Below are positions 54,853-62,807 of a stretch of 64,000 nucleotides of DNA, piece after piece. The stretch spans positions 2,604,001 through 2,668,000 of the forward strand of contig NZ_CP157276.1 of NCBI RefSeq assembly GCF_040024445.1, in the 5' to 3' direction. Position 1 is the stretch's first letter. The number at the start of each line of letters is the position of its first letter. The notes beneath the pieces were generated by a model. That model made no database searches. It was not told the origin of the DNA and worked only from the letters and a program-made list of their open reading frames with translations. A program made the position numbers and the translations under genes. The stretch comes from Prescottella soli (GTDB lineage: Bacteria > Actinomycetota > Actinomycetes > Mycobacteriales > Mycobacteriaceae).

Positions 54853-54960
54853 CTGACCTGTGCATATCTCGCCTCTGAGGTGGTCGCGGGCGATCGTCCG
54901 GTGTGCATCCGACGTGCCGCCTCGCGCGTCGTGCTATCGAGTTGCATCCGCCATACGCTT

Positions 54961-55071
54961 GGTCCACCGGGGCTCGAATCAGAAGCCGTTGCGACCGGCA
55001 GTCGCACAAACGACAACTGTGAGGCCCGCCCTCGAACGAGAAAGCCCCTCACCTGTAGCAACAGGTGAGGG
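54961..55071. repeat. Direct repeat, right copy (111 bp)
   Basis: Matches 50123-50234 at about 88%. The hairpin CCCCTCACCTG-TAGCAA-CAGGTGAGGGG at its right end lies 7 bp from the tRNA-Ser(UGA) 3' half and reads as that tRNA's original terminator. This makes the DNA to its left the native chromosome side. Confidence 0.8.
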
Positions 55072-55078
55072 GCCCTGG

Positions 55079-55133
55079 CGGAAGCGGAGGGATTTGAACC
55101 CCCGGTGGGTTTAACGCCACGCTCGCTTTCAAG
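55079..55133 (-). other. 3' half of tRNA-Ser(UGA): probable attachment site
   Basis: On the minus strand the 55 nt read CTTGAAA (anticodon loop, UGA), the 3' anticodon stem GCGAG, a long variable arm, the T arm with TTCAAAT, the acceptor strand CGCTTCC and discriminator G. Everything 5' of the loop is replaced by unrelated sequence: the bases before it cannot pair with GCGAG. A break in the anticodon loop with an intact 3' part is the classic footprint of tyrosine-recombinase integration. By orientation the inserted element lies to the right and the restored tRNA would be beyond 64 kb. Confidence 0.8.
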
Positions 55134-55729
55134 AAGTGAGCTGGCAAAAACACAAAATCCAGGCAGAATTTCTCCCGGTCAGGAAGCTTCCCTGAGATTG
55201 ACCGACCCGCACCTACTCATGACTCCCCCACGGTGTGTCAGGTGTGTGTCACATCGGAGCCTCCTGACGTCACCTCGGAATACTCTTTCCGACCCCGCCC
55301 GGGAAGCTGCGCGCGTCGAGGCAGCGCTCGGCGAAGTCGACTGGTTCACGCTCGGCTGGTAGCCGCACAGATCGGCGCGGAGACGGGCGCCCAATGCCTC
55401 CCCCCATCCTGGGAAGGCCAGCACCCTGCCAAATCTGGGAGATCACCCCTCAGGGCTGCTGAGCATCCACACCCGCTTCAGTAGCGGGCGAGTCACATAC
55501 TCTGACGCCCTCACGGCAGTGACGGCAGGACGGCACGAACTCTCCGGCGCGGAACGTACGATTCCGCGCATGGCGACGTACGGGCTGTGGCAGTCGGTCA
55601 AGCACTTCATGGTTTCGAATAACCCGCCCCGCTACGAATCCGACTCGATCGGCGAACTCGACTCGATCGGCCGGAACAAGGGCTGGTTGTTTATGACAGC
55701 TTGATTCGAGACCGCACCTAGCCTTGAAA
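55134..55729. other. Element-end region without a convincing gene
   Basis: About 595 bp. A plus-strand frame ends A-R-E-A-A-R-V-E-A-A-L-G-E-V-D-W at 55362 and could be the tail of a lost gene. Another short plus frame (55519-55704) has a duplicated GACTCGATCGG. No integrase is visible here, where one end of an integrated element would commonly carry it. Confidence 0.4.
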
Positions 55730-56671
55730 CTATGTGGCATCCTGCCTTTCCAGCCAGTTCAAGATCGCTTGGTTGGTCTCATCGGGTCTTTCTTGCTGGA
55801 TCCAATGACCGCAGTCGAGATTGACTACTTCCACATTGGGCACGAACTCTGTCAGGTTCTCAGCCCTCGCGATCGCGTCACGGTCGCCGTAGATCATGAG
55901 TGCGGGCTGTTGGATGATCGGGTCCACCTCCGCCAGCAAACGCCAGTTGCGGTCAAGGTTCCTGTACCAGTTCACACTGCCCGTGAATCCTGTCGATTCG
56001 AAGGCGGAGACGAAAACGGCCAATTCGCTATCGCTCATCAGAGGCTCACCGAGTGGCGTCTCTGCTCTGGCGAGATCGATCAGCGCCATACCCGGCTGAG
56101 GCTCCCTGAGGGGTTCGTTCTTCCGGTACAGGTTGCGGAGGAACCGGAAGGTGTTGTCTTCGAACACGGCGTCCGCGACGCCCGGCTGTCGATTGAAGTG
56201 GACGAAGTAGAAGTCACTGCCAAGCACGGCTTCCATGAACTCAATCCAGGGCTGCTCTCCGCGATCCTGGTAGGGCAGGCTCAGGTTGATCACTTTGTTT
56301 ACCCGGTCCGGGTGCAACAGGGTCAGGCCCCACACGACAAAGGCGCCCCAATCGTGACCGACAAAGGTGGCATCTTCGTAGCCGTAGTGATCGAGAAGTG
56401 CGATGAGATCACCCGACAAATGTTCAATGTCATAGTCCGTCACTTCGGTCGGACGTGATGAGTTGCCGTAGCCGCGCTGGTTCGGGACGATGACGTGGTA
56501 GCCCGCCGCGACAAGGGCGGGCACCTGGTATCGCCAAGAATAGGCGTGCTCTGGCCATCCGTGACACAGCACGATGGGTTTCCCGGCATTGTGTCGCCCT
56601 GCTTCAAAGACTTCGAGTTCCACGCCGTTGACTGGGATAAGGACGGGCCTGGGGAAGTCGAATGGATTCAC
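55730..56671 (-). CDS. Alpha/beta-hydrolase, epoxide hydrolase-like
   Basis: A 313-residue hydrolase. The oxyanion motif H-G-W-P-E lies at 37-41, nucleophile Asp107 in G-H-D-W-G-A, an acid in Y-G-D-R-D (about 265) and the His in C-G-H-W-I-Q-Q-E (about 292). An Asp nucleophile with HGWPE is the epoxide hydrolase (or haloalkane dehalogenase-like) pattern; the cap domain carries F-Y-F-V-H-F. GTG 56671 is chosen because AAGGAG lies 7 nt upstream. Divergent from the WYL regulator. Confidence 0.9.
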   Translation of the reverse strand: MNPFDFPRPVLIPVNGVELEVFEAGRHNAGKPIVLCHGWPEHAYSWRYQVPALVAAGYHVIVPNQRGYGNSSRPTEVTDYDIEHLSGDLIALLDHYGYEDATFVGHDWGAFVVWGLTLLHPDRVNKVINLSLPYQDRGEQPWIEFMEAVLGSDFYFVHFNRQPGVADAVFEDNTFRFLRNLYRKNEPLREPQPGMALIDLARAETPLGEPLMSDSELAVFVSAFESTGFTGSVNWYRNLDRNWRLLAEVDPIIQQPALMIYGDRDAIARAENLTEFVPNVEVVNLDCGHWIQQERPDETNQAILNWLERQDAT

Positions 56672-56781
56672 GGATGCTCCTTTGGGTTGAGTACCGATCT
56701 CGTGTCTGGATCGACCGGTTGCTCCGACGATAGGGAGCATCGTGGACACATGAAGTCCTAGATCGCTGGCAATCTGAAGAA

Positions 56782-57747
56782 ATGCGGAACGATCCCACAG
56801 GCCGAGCACTGCAACTGCTCTCGCTCCTTCAGACCCATCGTTTCTGGCACTGTGCCGAACTTGCCGCACGACTCGATGTCACGCAGCGAACGGTGCGCCG
56901 CGACATCGATCGCCTACGCGACCTTGGCTATCCGGTCGATTCCACGTCCGGAAAATACGGGGGCTACCGACTTGCAGCGGGGGCGCACGTGCCGCCCCTG
57001 ATCCTCGACGATGACGAGTCCGTGGCGGTAGCCGTCGGACTGCGCTACGCCGCCGAGGCCGCCATCGGCGGCATCGAAGAAACGTCGCTGCGCGCGCTGA
57101 CGAAGATCGAAACACTCCTGCCCCATCGGCTACGCCGACGTGTGTCGGCACTGCATTCGAGCGTCAGTTCCATGCGGCGGGCCGACGACGACATCGTCGA
57201 CCCCGAAGCACTCAGTGTGCTCGCTGCGGCATGTCGCGACCACGAGCACGTGCGTTTCGACTACCGGCGAGGTGATGGCGAGAGCAGCAGACGGCTCGTC
57301 GAGCCGCACCGCCTTGTCACGGCGGGACGTCGTTGGTATCTCGTAGCATGGGACCACCATCGTGCCGACTGGCGAACATTTCGACTGGACCGGCTCTCGG
57401 AGTCCTGGCTGGCAGGCAGTCATTTCACGCCACGCGAGATCCCGGGCGGTGACGCGGCAGGCTTCGTCGCGAGATCAGTCGGCTCGCCACCCCGTCACCA
57501 CGATGCAAAACTCGCCATCGAAGCCACGTTCGCCGACCTCGAGGGTGTGCTCAGATGGATTGACCACACACCAATCGAGGTGGCAGCGGACCGCTGCCTT
57601 GTCCAGATCCGCAGCGAAGATCTCGGCAGGCTCACCATGACGGTTGCGCGCATTGCGCTCACCGCCCCAGTGGTCGTCATCGAACCAACCGAGCTCGCCG
57701 ACACCGTCAGTCGGCTCGCCCTTCACCTCAGGGTCTCGCCACCATGA
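56782..57747 (+). CDS. YafY-type HTH regulator with WYL domain
   Basis: A 321-residue regulator. An N-terminal HTH_11 (about 8-60) has L-A-A-R-L-D-V-T-Q-R-T-V-R-R-D-I-D-R-L, then G-G-Y-R-L. The WYL domain (about 140-210) shows W-Y-L-V-A-W-D and the downstream R-T-F-R-L-D-R-L; a WCX extension follows. WYL regulators often control defence and DNA-damage genes and bind nucleic acids or nucleotides. The likely first target is the divergent hydrolase. Confidence 0.9.
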   Translation: MRNDPTGRALQLLSLLQTHRFWHCAELAARLDVTQRTVRRDIDRLRDLGYPVDSTSGKYGGYRLAAGAHVPPLILDDDESVAVAVGLRYAAEAAIGGIEETSLRALTKIETLLPHRLRRRVSALHSSVSSMRRADDDIVDPEALSVLAAACRDHEHVRFDYRRGDGESSRRLVEPHRLVTAGRRWYLVAWDHHRADWRTFRLDRLSESWLAGSHFTPREIPGGDAAGFVARSVGSPPRHHDAKLAIEATFADLEGVLRWIDHTPIEVAADRCLVQIRSEDLGRLTMTVARIALTAPVVVIEPTELADTVSRLALHLRVSPP

Positions 57748-57881
57748 CAGTCAGAAGAGGATTGCGCGACAAGACCATTCATGTCCAGGTTGCCGCGGGG
57801 ACAAGTTCGCGGACTTGTTCCCTGCGCCGGCCCCTCGTCTATCGAGACACGTATCCGTTTCCCTCTGAGCTGGGAGAGTAA

Positions 57882-58502
57882 GTGACCAATTCGAAATCAT
57901 CGCCACCGGCTTCCGTCCACCCCCCAACGTGGAAGTTCGACTACCCGATCATCCACGCCGAGACTCGGGAACAGTGGCGAACTTGGTTGACGGACAATCA
58001 CACGTCAGCCCGAGGTGTGTGGTTGTGCTCCTGGCGCAACACCACCAGCCGACCACGCTGCCCCTACCCTCAGGCCGTCGAGGAAGCCATCTGCTTTGGT
58101 TGGATCGACTCCACCAACACCATCCTCGACGAAGAGCGCAATTTGCAGCTGTTCACGCCGCGTAGACGCAAGAGTTCCTGGACCCGACTCAACCGCGAAC
58201 GCGCAGCCGATATGGAGGCGCGTGGCCTCATGACCGCTGCTGGTCGCCGTGCCATTGCTGCCGCGAAATCCACTGGTTGGTGGACGATTCTCGACCAAGT
58301 CGAAGACCTCGAGGAATCACTTGACTTGCAGGCGGCGCTGGACCGGGACCCGCAAGCTCGAAGCAACTGGGACAGTTTTCCGCCCAGCGCCCGCAAACAG
58401 ATGCTGTGGTGGATCGTCAGTGCCGCTCGAGACGCAACACGGGCAGGTCGAATCGCCCATATCGTCAACCAAGCGGCCATCGGTCAACGTGCCCGCGGCT
58501 GA
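57882..58502 (+). CDS. YdeI/OmpD-associated family protein
   Basis: A 206-residue protein of the YdeI/OmdA group. The pattern W-L-x-x-N-H-x-x-x-x-G-V-W-L, Y-P-Q-A-V-E-E-A-I-C-F-G-W-I-D-S (about 61-76) and F-T-P-R-R-R-K-S-S-W-T-R-L-N-R-E-R is diagnostic. Members are linked to bacteriocin or polymyxin resistance with no biochemical role proven. GTG 57882 follows GGGAG. A minus-strand frame overlapping its 3' half is considered a shadow. Confidence 0.88.
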   Translation: MTNSKSSPPASVHPPTWKFDYPIIHAETREQWRTWLTDNHTSARGVWLCSWRNTTSRPRCPYPQAVEEAICFGWIDSTNTILDEERNLQLFTPRRRKSSWTRLNRERAADMEARGLMTAAGRRAIAAAKSTGWWTILDQVEDLEESLDLQAALDRDPQARSNWDSFPPSARKQMLWWIVSAARDATRAGRIAHIVNQAAIGQRARG

Positions 58503-59093
58503 TCCGCAATTCGACCGCGTCCGGTATGAAGGCCGGTCATCATCTGCACGCGAGGGTCTCCCTCGGCGGAGAATCCAGCCACAGACGTTCTCTGGGCTGG
58601 CGAGGTCGATCTCGGTATCGATCATCACCCTGAGCCGGCGGCGAACTTTTGTGCGCTTCTCAGGAACCCTGTCCGCGCTCTTGCCCGCTATCTCAGGGTC
58701 AAGCAAGCGGATTGCCTCGACCACCGCGGCGGCAACATCATCGAAACCGGCACGGACTCCTGCCGACTCGCTCATACCCGAGCTCAGCAATCTGCCTGAT
58801 CCGTGCATCAGGGTGGGTCCGGATCAAGCCGCCCTGCTGGACCTGAATGGGATTGACATATTCAGGCCGGTACTCCCCTGCCCCGGCGGTGATCGCGCGG
58901 CGGAACGCTGCCGGTAGCTGGGTTCCGGAATCGTGGGTACGGAAGACACGCCTAGTGAACCTGACGCCGGACCAGCCGATCAAGTACCAGCAAGTCCGAG
59001 AGGGACTGCGACCCTGGCCGAAGCACTTGGGCGAACCACCAAGTCTGCAGACGGGCCGATAGCACCGATTACGACATTCGTCATGGTCGTGGG
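58503..59093. other. Region with possible decayed minus-strand coding sequence
   Basis: About 590 bp. On the minus strand one frame (58983-58738) reads E-Y-V-N-P-I-Q-V-Q-Q-G-G-L-I-R-T-H-P-D-A and a second continues with F-D-D-V-A-A-A-V-V-E-A-I-R-L-L-D. A frameshift near 58740-58770 would join them. I cannot name the family and see no start with a ribosome site. Confidence 0.35.
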
Positions 59094-59765
59094 TCAGGGG
59101 CGTTTGGCGATGATCGCGGCGACCTCGCTATGGGTGTTGAAATGGGTCAGCGCTTCTGGACGAACCTGACGCATGACGCTGACCAGCTGGCGGCGGCGCG
59201 CTTCTGGGGCAATGAGAATCGGTTCGTGGTGGGCGACTCGGTTCCGAAATTTCCGGAGGTCAGTGAGGGTGTTATGGAGCTTGCGGCGGTCTGTGTGCTG
59301 GGGGAATGCCTTGTGGAGGTGCGGCACCCAGAGGGTCTTTTCGTGCAGGTCCGATGTCATGTAGGTCCAGAATCCGAACATCAGCTCGGCGACGATCTTC
59401 CCTGAGGTCGGGGAGCCGGCTGCGCTTCGCGCTTTCCCGATCGAGTCGCGTGGGGTTCGGTTCACGTCGACCTGTTTCCCGTTGTGATTGGCGCGCAAGT
59501 GTTTGGGAAAGAGGTGTCGGGCTGTGTCCTTGTTGGTCCAGTGTGTGTCGTTGGGAAGAGTTGCGGCGGCGAGTTGCTGGTCGTAGGCGTTGCGTAAGGC
59601 GATTTCGAGGTGGTTGAGGTCGTGGAGGAATGCGGCGCTGAGTTTGGCGTTCCATTCGTAGAGCTCAAGCGCGCGTTTGCGGTCGCCACCGGATTTGCGC
59701 ACGTAGAGTGCGAATCTGTCGCTGCTGAGCCACTGTTCGACCCAGGCGTCGCCGCTGGTTGCCAA
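59094..59765 (-). CDS. Abi-family (AbiD/AbiF-like) HEPN protein
   Basis: A 223-residue Abi-family protein. The N-terminal L-R-N-A-Y-D-Q-Q-L (about 56-64), the central F-G-F-W-T-Y-M (about 131-137) and the near-C-terminal L-R-K-F-R-N-R-V-A-H-H-E-P-I (about 171-184) match Abi_2. The R-x4-H in R-N-R-V-A-H is the HEPN ribonuclease motif. Known Abi proteins abort phage infection, probably by RNA cleavage. TTG start at 59765 with a strong AAGGAGG site. No antitoxin gene is adjacent, so it may be a single-gene system. Confidence 0.82.
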   Translation of the reverse strand: MATSGDAWVEQWLSSDRFALYVRKSGGDRKRALELYEWNAKLSAAFLHDLNHLEIALRNAYDQQLAAATLPNDTHWTNKDTARHLFPKHLRANHNGKQVDVNRTPRDSIGKARSAAGSPTSGKIVAELMFGFWTYMTSDLHEKTLWVPHLHKAFPQHTDRRKLHNTLTDLRKFRNRVAHHEPILIAPEARRRQLVSVMRQVRPEALTHFNTHSEVAAIIAKRP

Positions 59766-59998
59766 GAATCCTCCTTCGCCGATACAATCGCTGCATCGTA
59801 AGCCGTAGATGACCGCTGGCCTGCCACGTCGCTTCGGCTCAGGTTTGGGAGCCCCAGTATTCGGCCTTTGGCTGACCTGGGGCTTTCCTATGTGTCCTGC
59901 CGATTCCGCACGGAGTTGCGAAGCCTAAGCACGGCGAAGCTCCCCGACTTCTTTACGTTGACGGGCTGTCGGCGGAAGCGGCGGCGCTCAAGGAGTAA

Positions 59999-60108
59999 GG
60001 GGCGATGCGGCGCACCGCCTACGCCGCCCGGTATCTGTCTGATCCGGACCATCGGCGCAAGATCGCCCGCCAGCTCAACAAGTGCGAATCCCTGCACGCG
60101 CTAGGGAT
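59999..60108 (+). pseudogene. Tn3-family transposase fragment
   Basis: About 36 codons read G-A-M-R-R-T-x-Y-A-A-R-Y-L-S-D-P-x-x-R-R-K-I-A-R-Q-L-N-K-x-E-S-L-H-A-L, the highly conserved C-terminal segment of actinobacterial Tn3 transposases. Both ends are cut: upstream lies an unrelated frame with a stop, and downstream the sequence passes directly into the truncated EEP nuclease gene on the other strand. No terminal inverted repeat was found. Confidence 0.75.
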
Positions 60109-60589
60109 GCGCTGGTTGAAATCCCCGGCGACCACCGTCGGTGTCGACGGGTCGAAGCGCGCGGCGAGCACGTCGAGCTGCTCAAGACAGTCGAGATGCT
60201 CGGACCACGCCGAGGCGTCACGCCCGGTGCTCACGTGCGCGCGGGCCCACGGGATGCAGACGGCGAGGATCCGGATCGGCGGGTGAGGCGGTCAGCGCCG
60301 TCACGACCCTCCCGGCTCCGCCGCCCGTGGTGAGCAGGTCGACGTCGGTGAGCGGCCAACGGGACCAGAGCAGCACCTTGCGATGGTGCGGCTTGTCGTC
60401 GTAGCCCCAGTCATTGCCGGCGACGACGACGTATCCGCCGTCCGGCAGGAGCCCGTGGCTGCCCTCCATCACCACGAGGATATCCGCGGCCGCGTCGGGC
60501 CAGCCGCTCACGAACGTGCGGCCCCGTCGGCCGGCGGTGGGTGCCCATTCGGTGTTCCAGGTCGCGACCGTGATCTCGGTGCTGTCCAC
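60109..60589 (-). pseudogene. Truncated, frameshifted EEP-family nuclease/phosphatase
   Basis: From GTG 60589 the frame has the EEP opening V-A-T-W-N-T-E-W and I-L-V-V-M-E. Near 60270-60290 the reading frame shifts, and the continuation I-L-A-V-C-I-P-W-A-R-A-H ... V-V-A-G-D-F-N-Q carries the G-D-F-N metal motif. The gene then stops abruptly at the junction with the Tn3 fragment, lacking the C-terminal S-D-H motif. It is therefore broken twice and not expected to function. Confidence 0.75.
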
Positions 60590-60873
60590 AGGCAGCACCC
60601 TACGACCGCGACACCCCAAGCCCAGAAAGGACTGCCCGATCCAGTACGAAGGGTTGCTTGTGAACTGTCCCCGTCGGCTGGTCGGACACCCGACTGATGT
60701 ACCGACAGGTCCCCGGCTTCCGGGCTCGGGCACCCCAGCGCGACGCCGCGCCGGCCGGTAACCGCCTCGTATGTCAGGTGTTCTGCTTGATGCCCTGCGT
60801 GGCATCTATCAGTGGCATGGTCGTGGTGCTTCCGCGTCCAGTCTGCTGGCCAGTCCCGCGCTACCTCGCGAGT

Positions 60874-61608
60874 TCAGCTCTTCCTGTCGTCGTTCCCTGA
60901 CTCGGCTTGCTCGCGCAGAGCGTCAATGTATCCGGTTCGAATCACGCTACGAGTGCGCGGGCGCTTTCCCGTGTTGATGTCGTGGACGTACTGCGCGAGC
61001 CGTTCAGGGTTCTTGCCCGGCCATCCGTGGGCGAGCGCCCATCCCTGCATCGCATCGGCGTCCATCGGCACCCGACCGTCGCGTAGAGCAAGAAGAACGC
61101 CCACGACCTGGTCCTTCTCGAAGCCCGCCGAGATCGTGTTGTTGTGGTTCACCGTGCGTGTCAGGCCCTTGAGCGCCTCGACCACGACCGGGTCGAGATC
61201 CGGGCCGAGGCTCTCCCACGCGGAGCCGTCGCCGAGAATCTCGGGTTTCTTCGCAGCGACCCACGGGCGGATCCGGTCCTCGTTCCAGGTGATCACGCAG
61301 AGCGCACGGATGCCGCGGCTGTAGCGCACCAGTTCGCCAACGTCGTCCATGTCCGCCCAAGCCATAAGGACGGGGCCAGTGCCCGTCGGCACACCGCCGC
61401 CGCGACCGGTGATGTGCTCGACGTTGCGGTGGCGTTGCACGAGTCTTTCCAGTTCAGCGCAGTTCCGGAGGTTCGACTTGAGTGAGGTCCACACCGACAG
61501 TGTGTCGCCGTCCTCCATGTGTCTGACTGACCATTCGATCGCCGCCGCGACACCATCATCGTCGTAGCTGGCGATAGCAGTCGGGTAGTCGATTTCGTGA
61601 TCGAACAT
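60874..61608 (-). CDS. Hypothetical protein (244 aa)
   Basis: A soluble 244-residue protein. Y-D-D-D-G-V-A-A-A-I-E-W at about 15-26 and W-N-E-D-R-I-R-P-W-V-A-A-K-K-P near 110-125 look conserved-type, and the C-terminal half is helical with a G-W-A-L-A-H-G-W-P-G segment. No catalytic motif, signal or membrane helix is apparent. ATG 61608 has GGAGGAAG upstream, a solid start. Located inside the tRNA-Ser element. Confidence 0.65.
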   Translation of the reverse strand: MFDHEIDYPTAIASYDDDGVAAAIEWSVRHMEDGDTLSVWTSLKSNLRNCAELERLVQRHRNVEHITGRGGGVPTGTGPVLMAWADMDDVGELVRYSRGIRALCVITWNEDRIRPWVAAKKPEILGDGSAWESLGPDLDPVVVEALKGLTRTVNHNNTISAGFEKDQVVGVLLALRDGRVPMDADAMQGWALAHGWPGKNPERLAQYVHDINTGKRPRTRSVIRTGYIDALREQAESGNDDRKS

Positions 61609-61775
61609 GCTTCCTCCACGGTGGAGCGCGGGTCCACATCACGCTAGCGGGCACCACCGACATCGTTCAGAGACACGATCGGCGAGCCTTCGGGGCGATT
61701 GGCGGTGCAGCTTCGAACCTGCTGGTTGGGCGGCACTATCGGGGTGTGAGCAGTTACCCATTGACCCACGAGGGC

Positions 61776-61796
61776 TGTACTGCCATTGTGAGTACA
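61776..61796. promoter_or_regulatory. TGTACT-N9-AGTACA dyad over the antitoxin start
   Basis: A perfect 6-bp inverted repeat with a 9-nt spacer ends on the A of the antitoxin ATG. TTGACC at 61761-61766 could be the -35 element, placing transcription start at or near the ATG (leaderless). Ribbon-helix-helix antitoxins repress their own promoters through such sites. Confidence 0.6.
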
Positions 61797-62074
61797 TGAC
61801 AGTAGTGCGTGATGATCGGTTGCAGGTTCGCGTCGACGCGACTGCGAAGCGCCGTCTCGAGGAGGCGGCCAGCGAAGTGCACTTGAGCCTGTCCGCATTC
61901 GTGCTCCAGGCCGCACAGAACAAGGCCGATGACGTGCTCGCCGAACGGGACGTCATTCGTCTCTCACCGAACGCTGCAGCTGCGTTCGAGGAAGCGCTTA
62001 CCCGGCCTGCCAGGGTGAACGACAAGCTGGCCCAGGCGCTCGCCCGGCCCATGAAGTTCACGTGGCTCGACTGA
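61796..62074 (+). CDS. DUF1778/TacA-type ribbon-helix-helix antitoxin
   Basis: A 92-residue antitoxin. N-terminal R-L-Q-V-R-V-D-A-T-A-K-R-R-L-E-E-A-A (8-25) is the RHH strand and helix that bind DNA; L-S-L-S-A-F-V-L-Q-A-A is the second helix. The C-terminal part (50-92, with F-E-E-A-L-T-R-P) is the toxin-neutralising tail. No clear ribosome site, matching leaderless translation. One base separates its stop from the GNAT toxin gene. Confidence 0.9.
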   Translation: MTVVRDDRLQVRVDATAKRRLEEAASEVHLSLSAFVLQAAQNKADDVLAERDVIRLSPNAAAAFEEALTRPARVNDKLAQALARPMKFTWLD

Positions 62075-62075
62075 C

Positions 62076-62597
62076 GTGGAGTTCTACCGTCCCTGCTTGC
62101 TCGCCGACAAGCATCACCGCACGGAGTTCGCCAGCAAGACCGAGTCGCTGAATGAGTGGCTTCGCAAGTACTCGGGGCAGAACCGACGCGGGAACACCGC
62201 TGCAACCTGGGTGATCGCCGATCACGAGTACCGCGTTGTCGCGTACGCGACCCTGTCGATGACCTCGGTCGACAAGAGCGATTGTCCACCGGCCCTCGCC
62301 AAGGGCACCCCCCGCCAGGTACCAGCACTGCTTGTCGGGCGGCTGGCCACCGACGAGCGTTTCGAGGGAATGGGCCTCGCGACACAGCTCGTCCTGCACA
62401 TCCTCACCACCGCACTCGAGCTCAACGCCACGGCAGCGTGCCGAGCCGTGATCGTCAACGCCCTCAACGTCGACGCCTACGCCTGGTGGCAACGGTTCGG
62501 ATTCGAGCCACTGGACCCAGCGGATGACGCGAGCCTCGACCTGTACCTGCTGACCGCGGATATCGCCAAGACGCTGGAGCGAATGGTCCCCTCGTAG
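62076..62597 (+). CDS. GNAT acetyltransferase toxin (TacT-like)
   Basis: A 173-residue GNAT toxin that would acetylate aminoacyl-tRNA and stop translation. The TacT pattern is present: S-L-N-E-W-L-R-K-Y (24-32), the acetyl-CoA site L-V-G-R-L-A-T-D ... G-x-G-L-A-T-Q-L (about 86-104), and the C-terminal Y-A-W-W-Q-R-F-G-F with the catalytic Tyr. GTG start directly after the antitoxin stop. The pair looks intact. Confidence 0.9.
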   Translation: MEFYRPCLLADKHHRTEFASKTESLNEWLRKYSGQNRRGNTAATWVIADHEYRVVAYATLSMTSVDKSDCPPALAKGTPRQVPALLVGRLATDERFEGMGLATQLVLHILTTALELNATAACRAVIVNALNVDAYAWWQRFGFEPLDPADDASLDLYLLTADIAKTLERMVPS

Positions 62598-62807
62598 AGA
62601 GCCGCGCGGCCGGCTCAAATGACGTCCAGAACCGGTTCAGCGATTCGACTGAGCGGTACCCGTAGATCCTGGTGACGATCGCAAACGATCACAACTGAGT
62701 GACCGGGGCCATGCGCATCGGCGCACGGCTCTGGCCCACTCGCCGACTCCCGCCGCCGCTCTCGTTGGGGTCGCAATGAGTTCGACCAAGTTAGACGGAG
62801 GAATAGT

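Noticed and set aside
58317-58808. Minus-strand gene opposite the YdeI-like gene
   Set aside because: It overlaps a clear YdeI-family gene, lacks a ribosome site and turns into low-quality sequence in the overlap.
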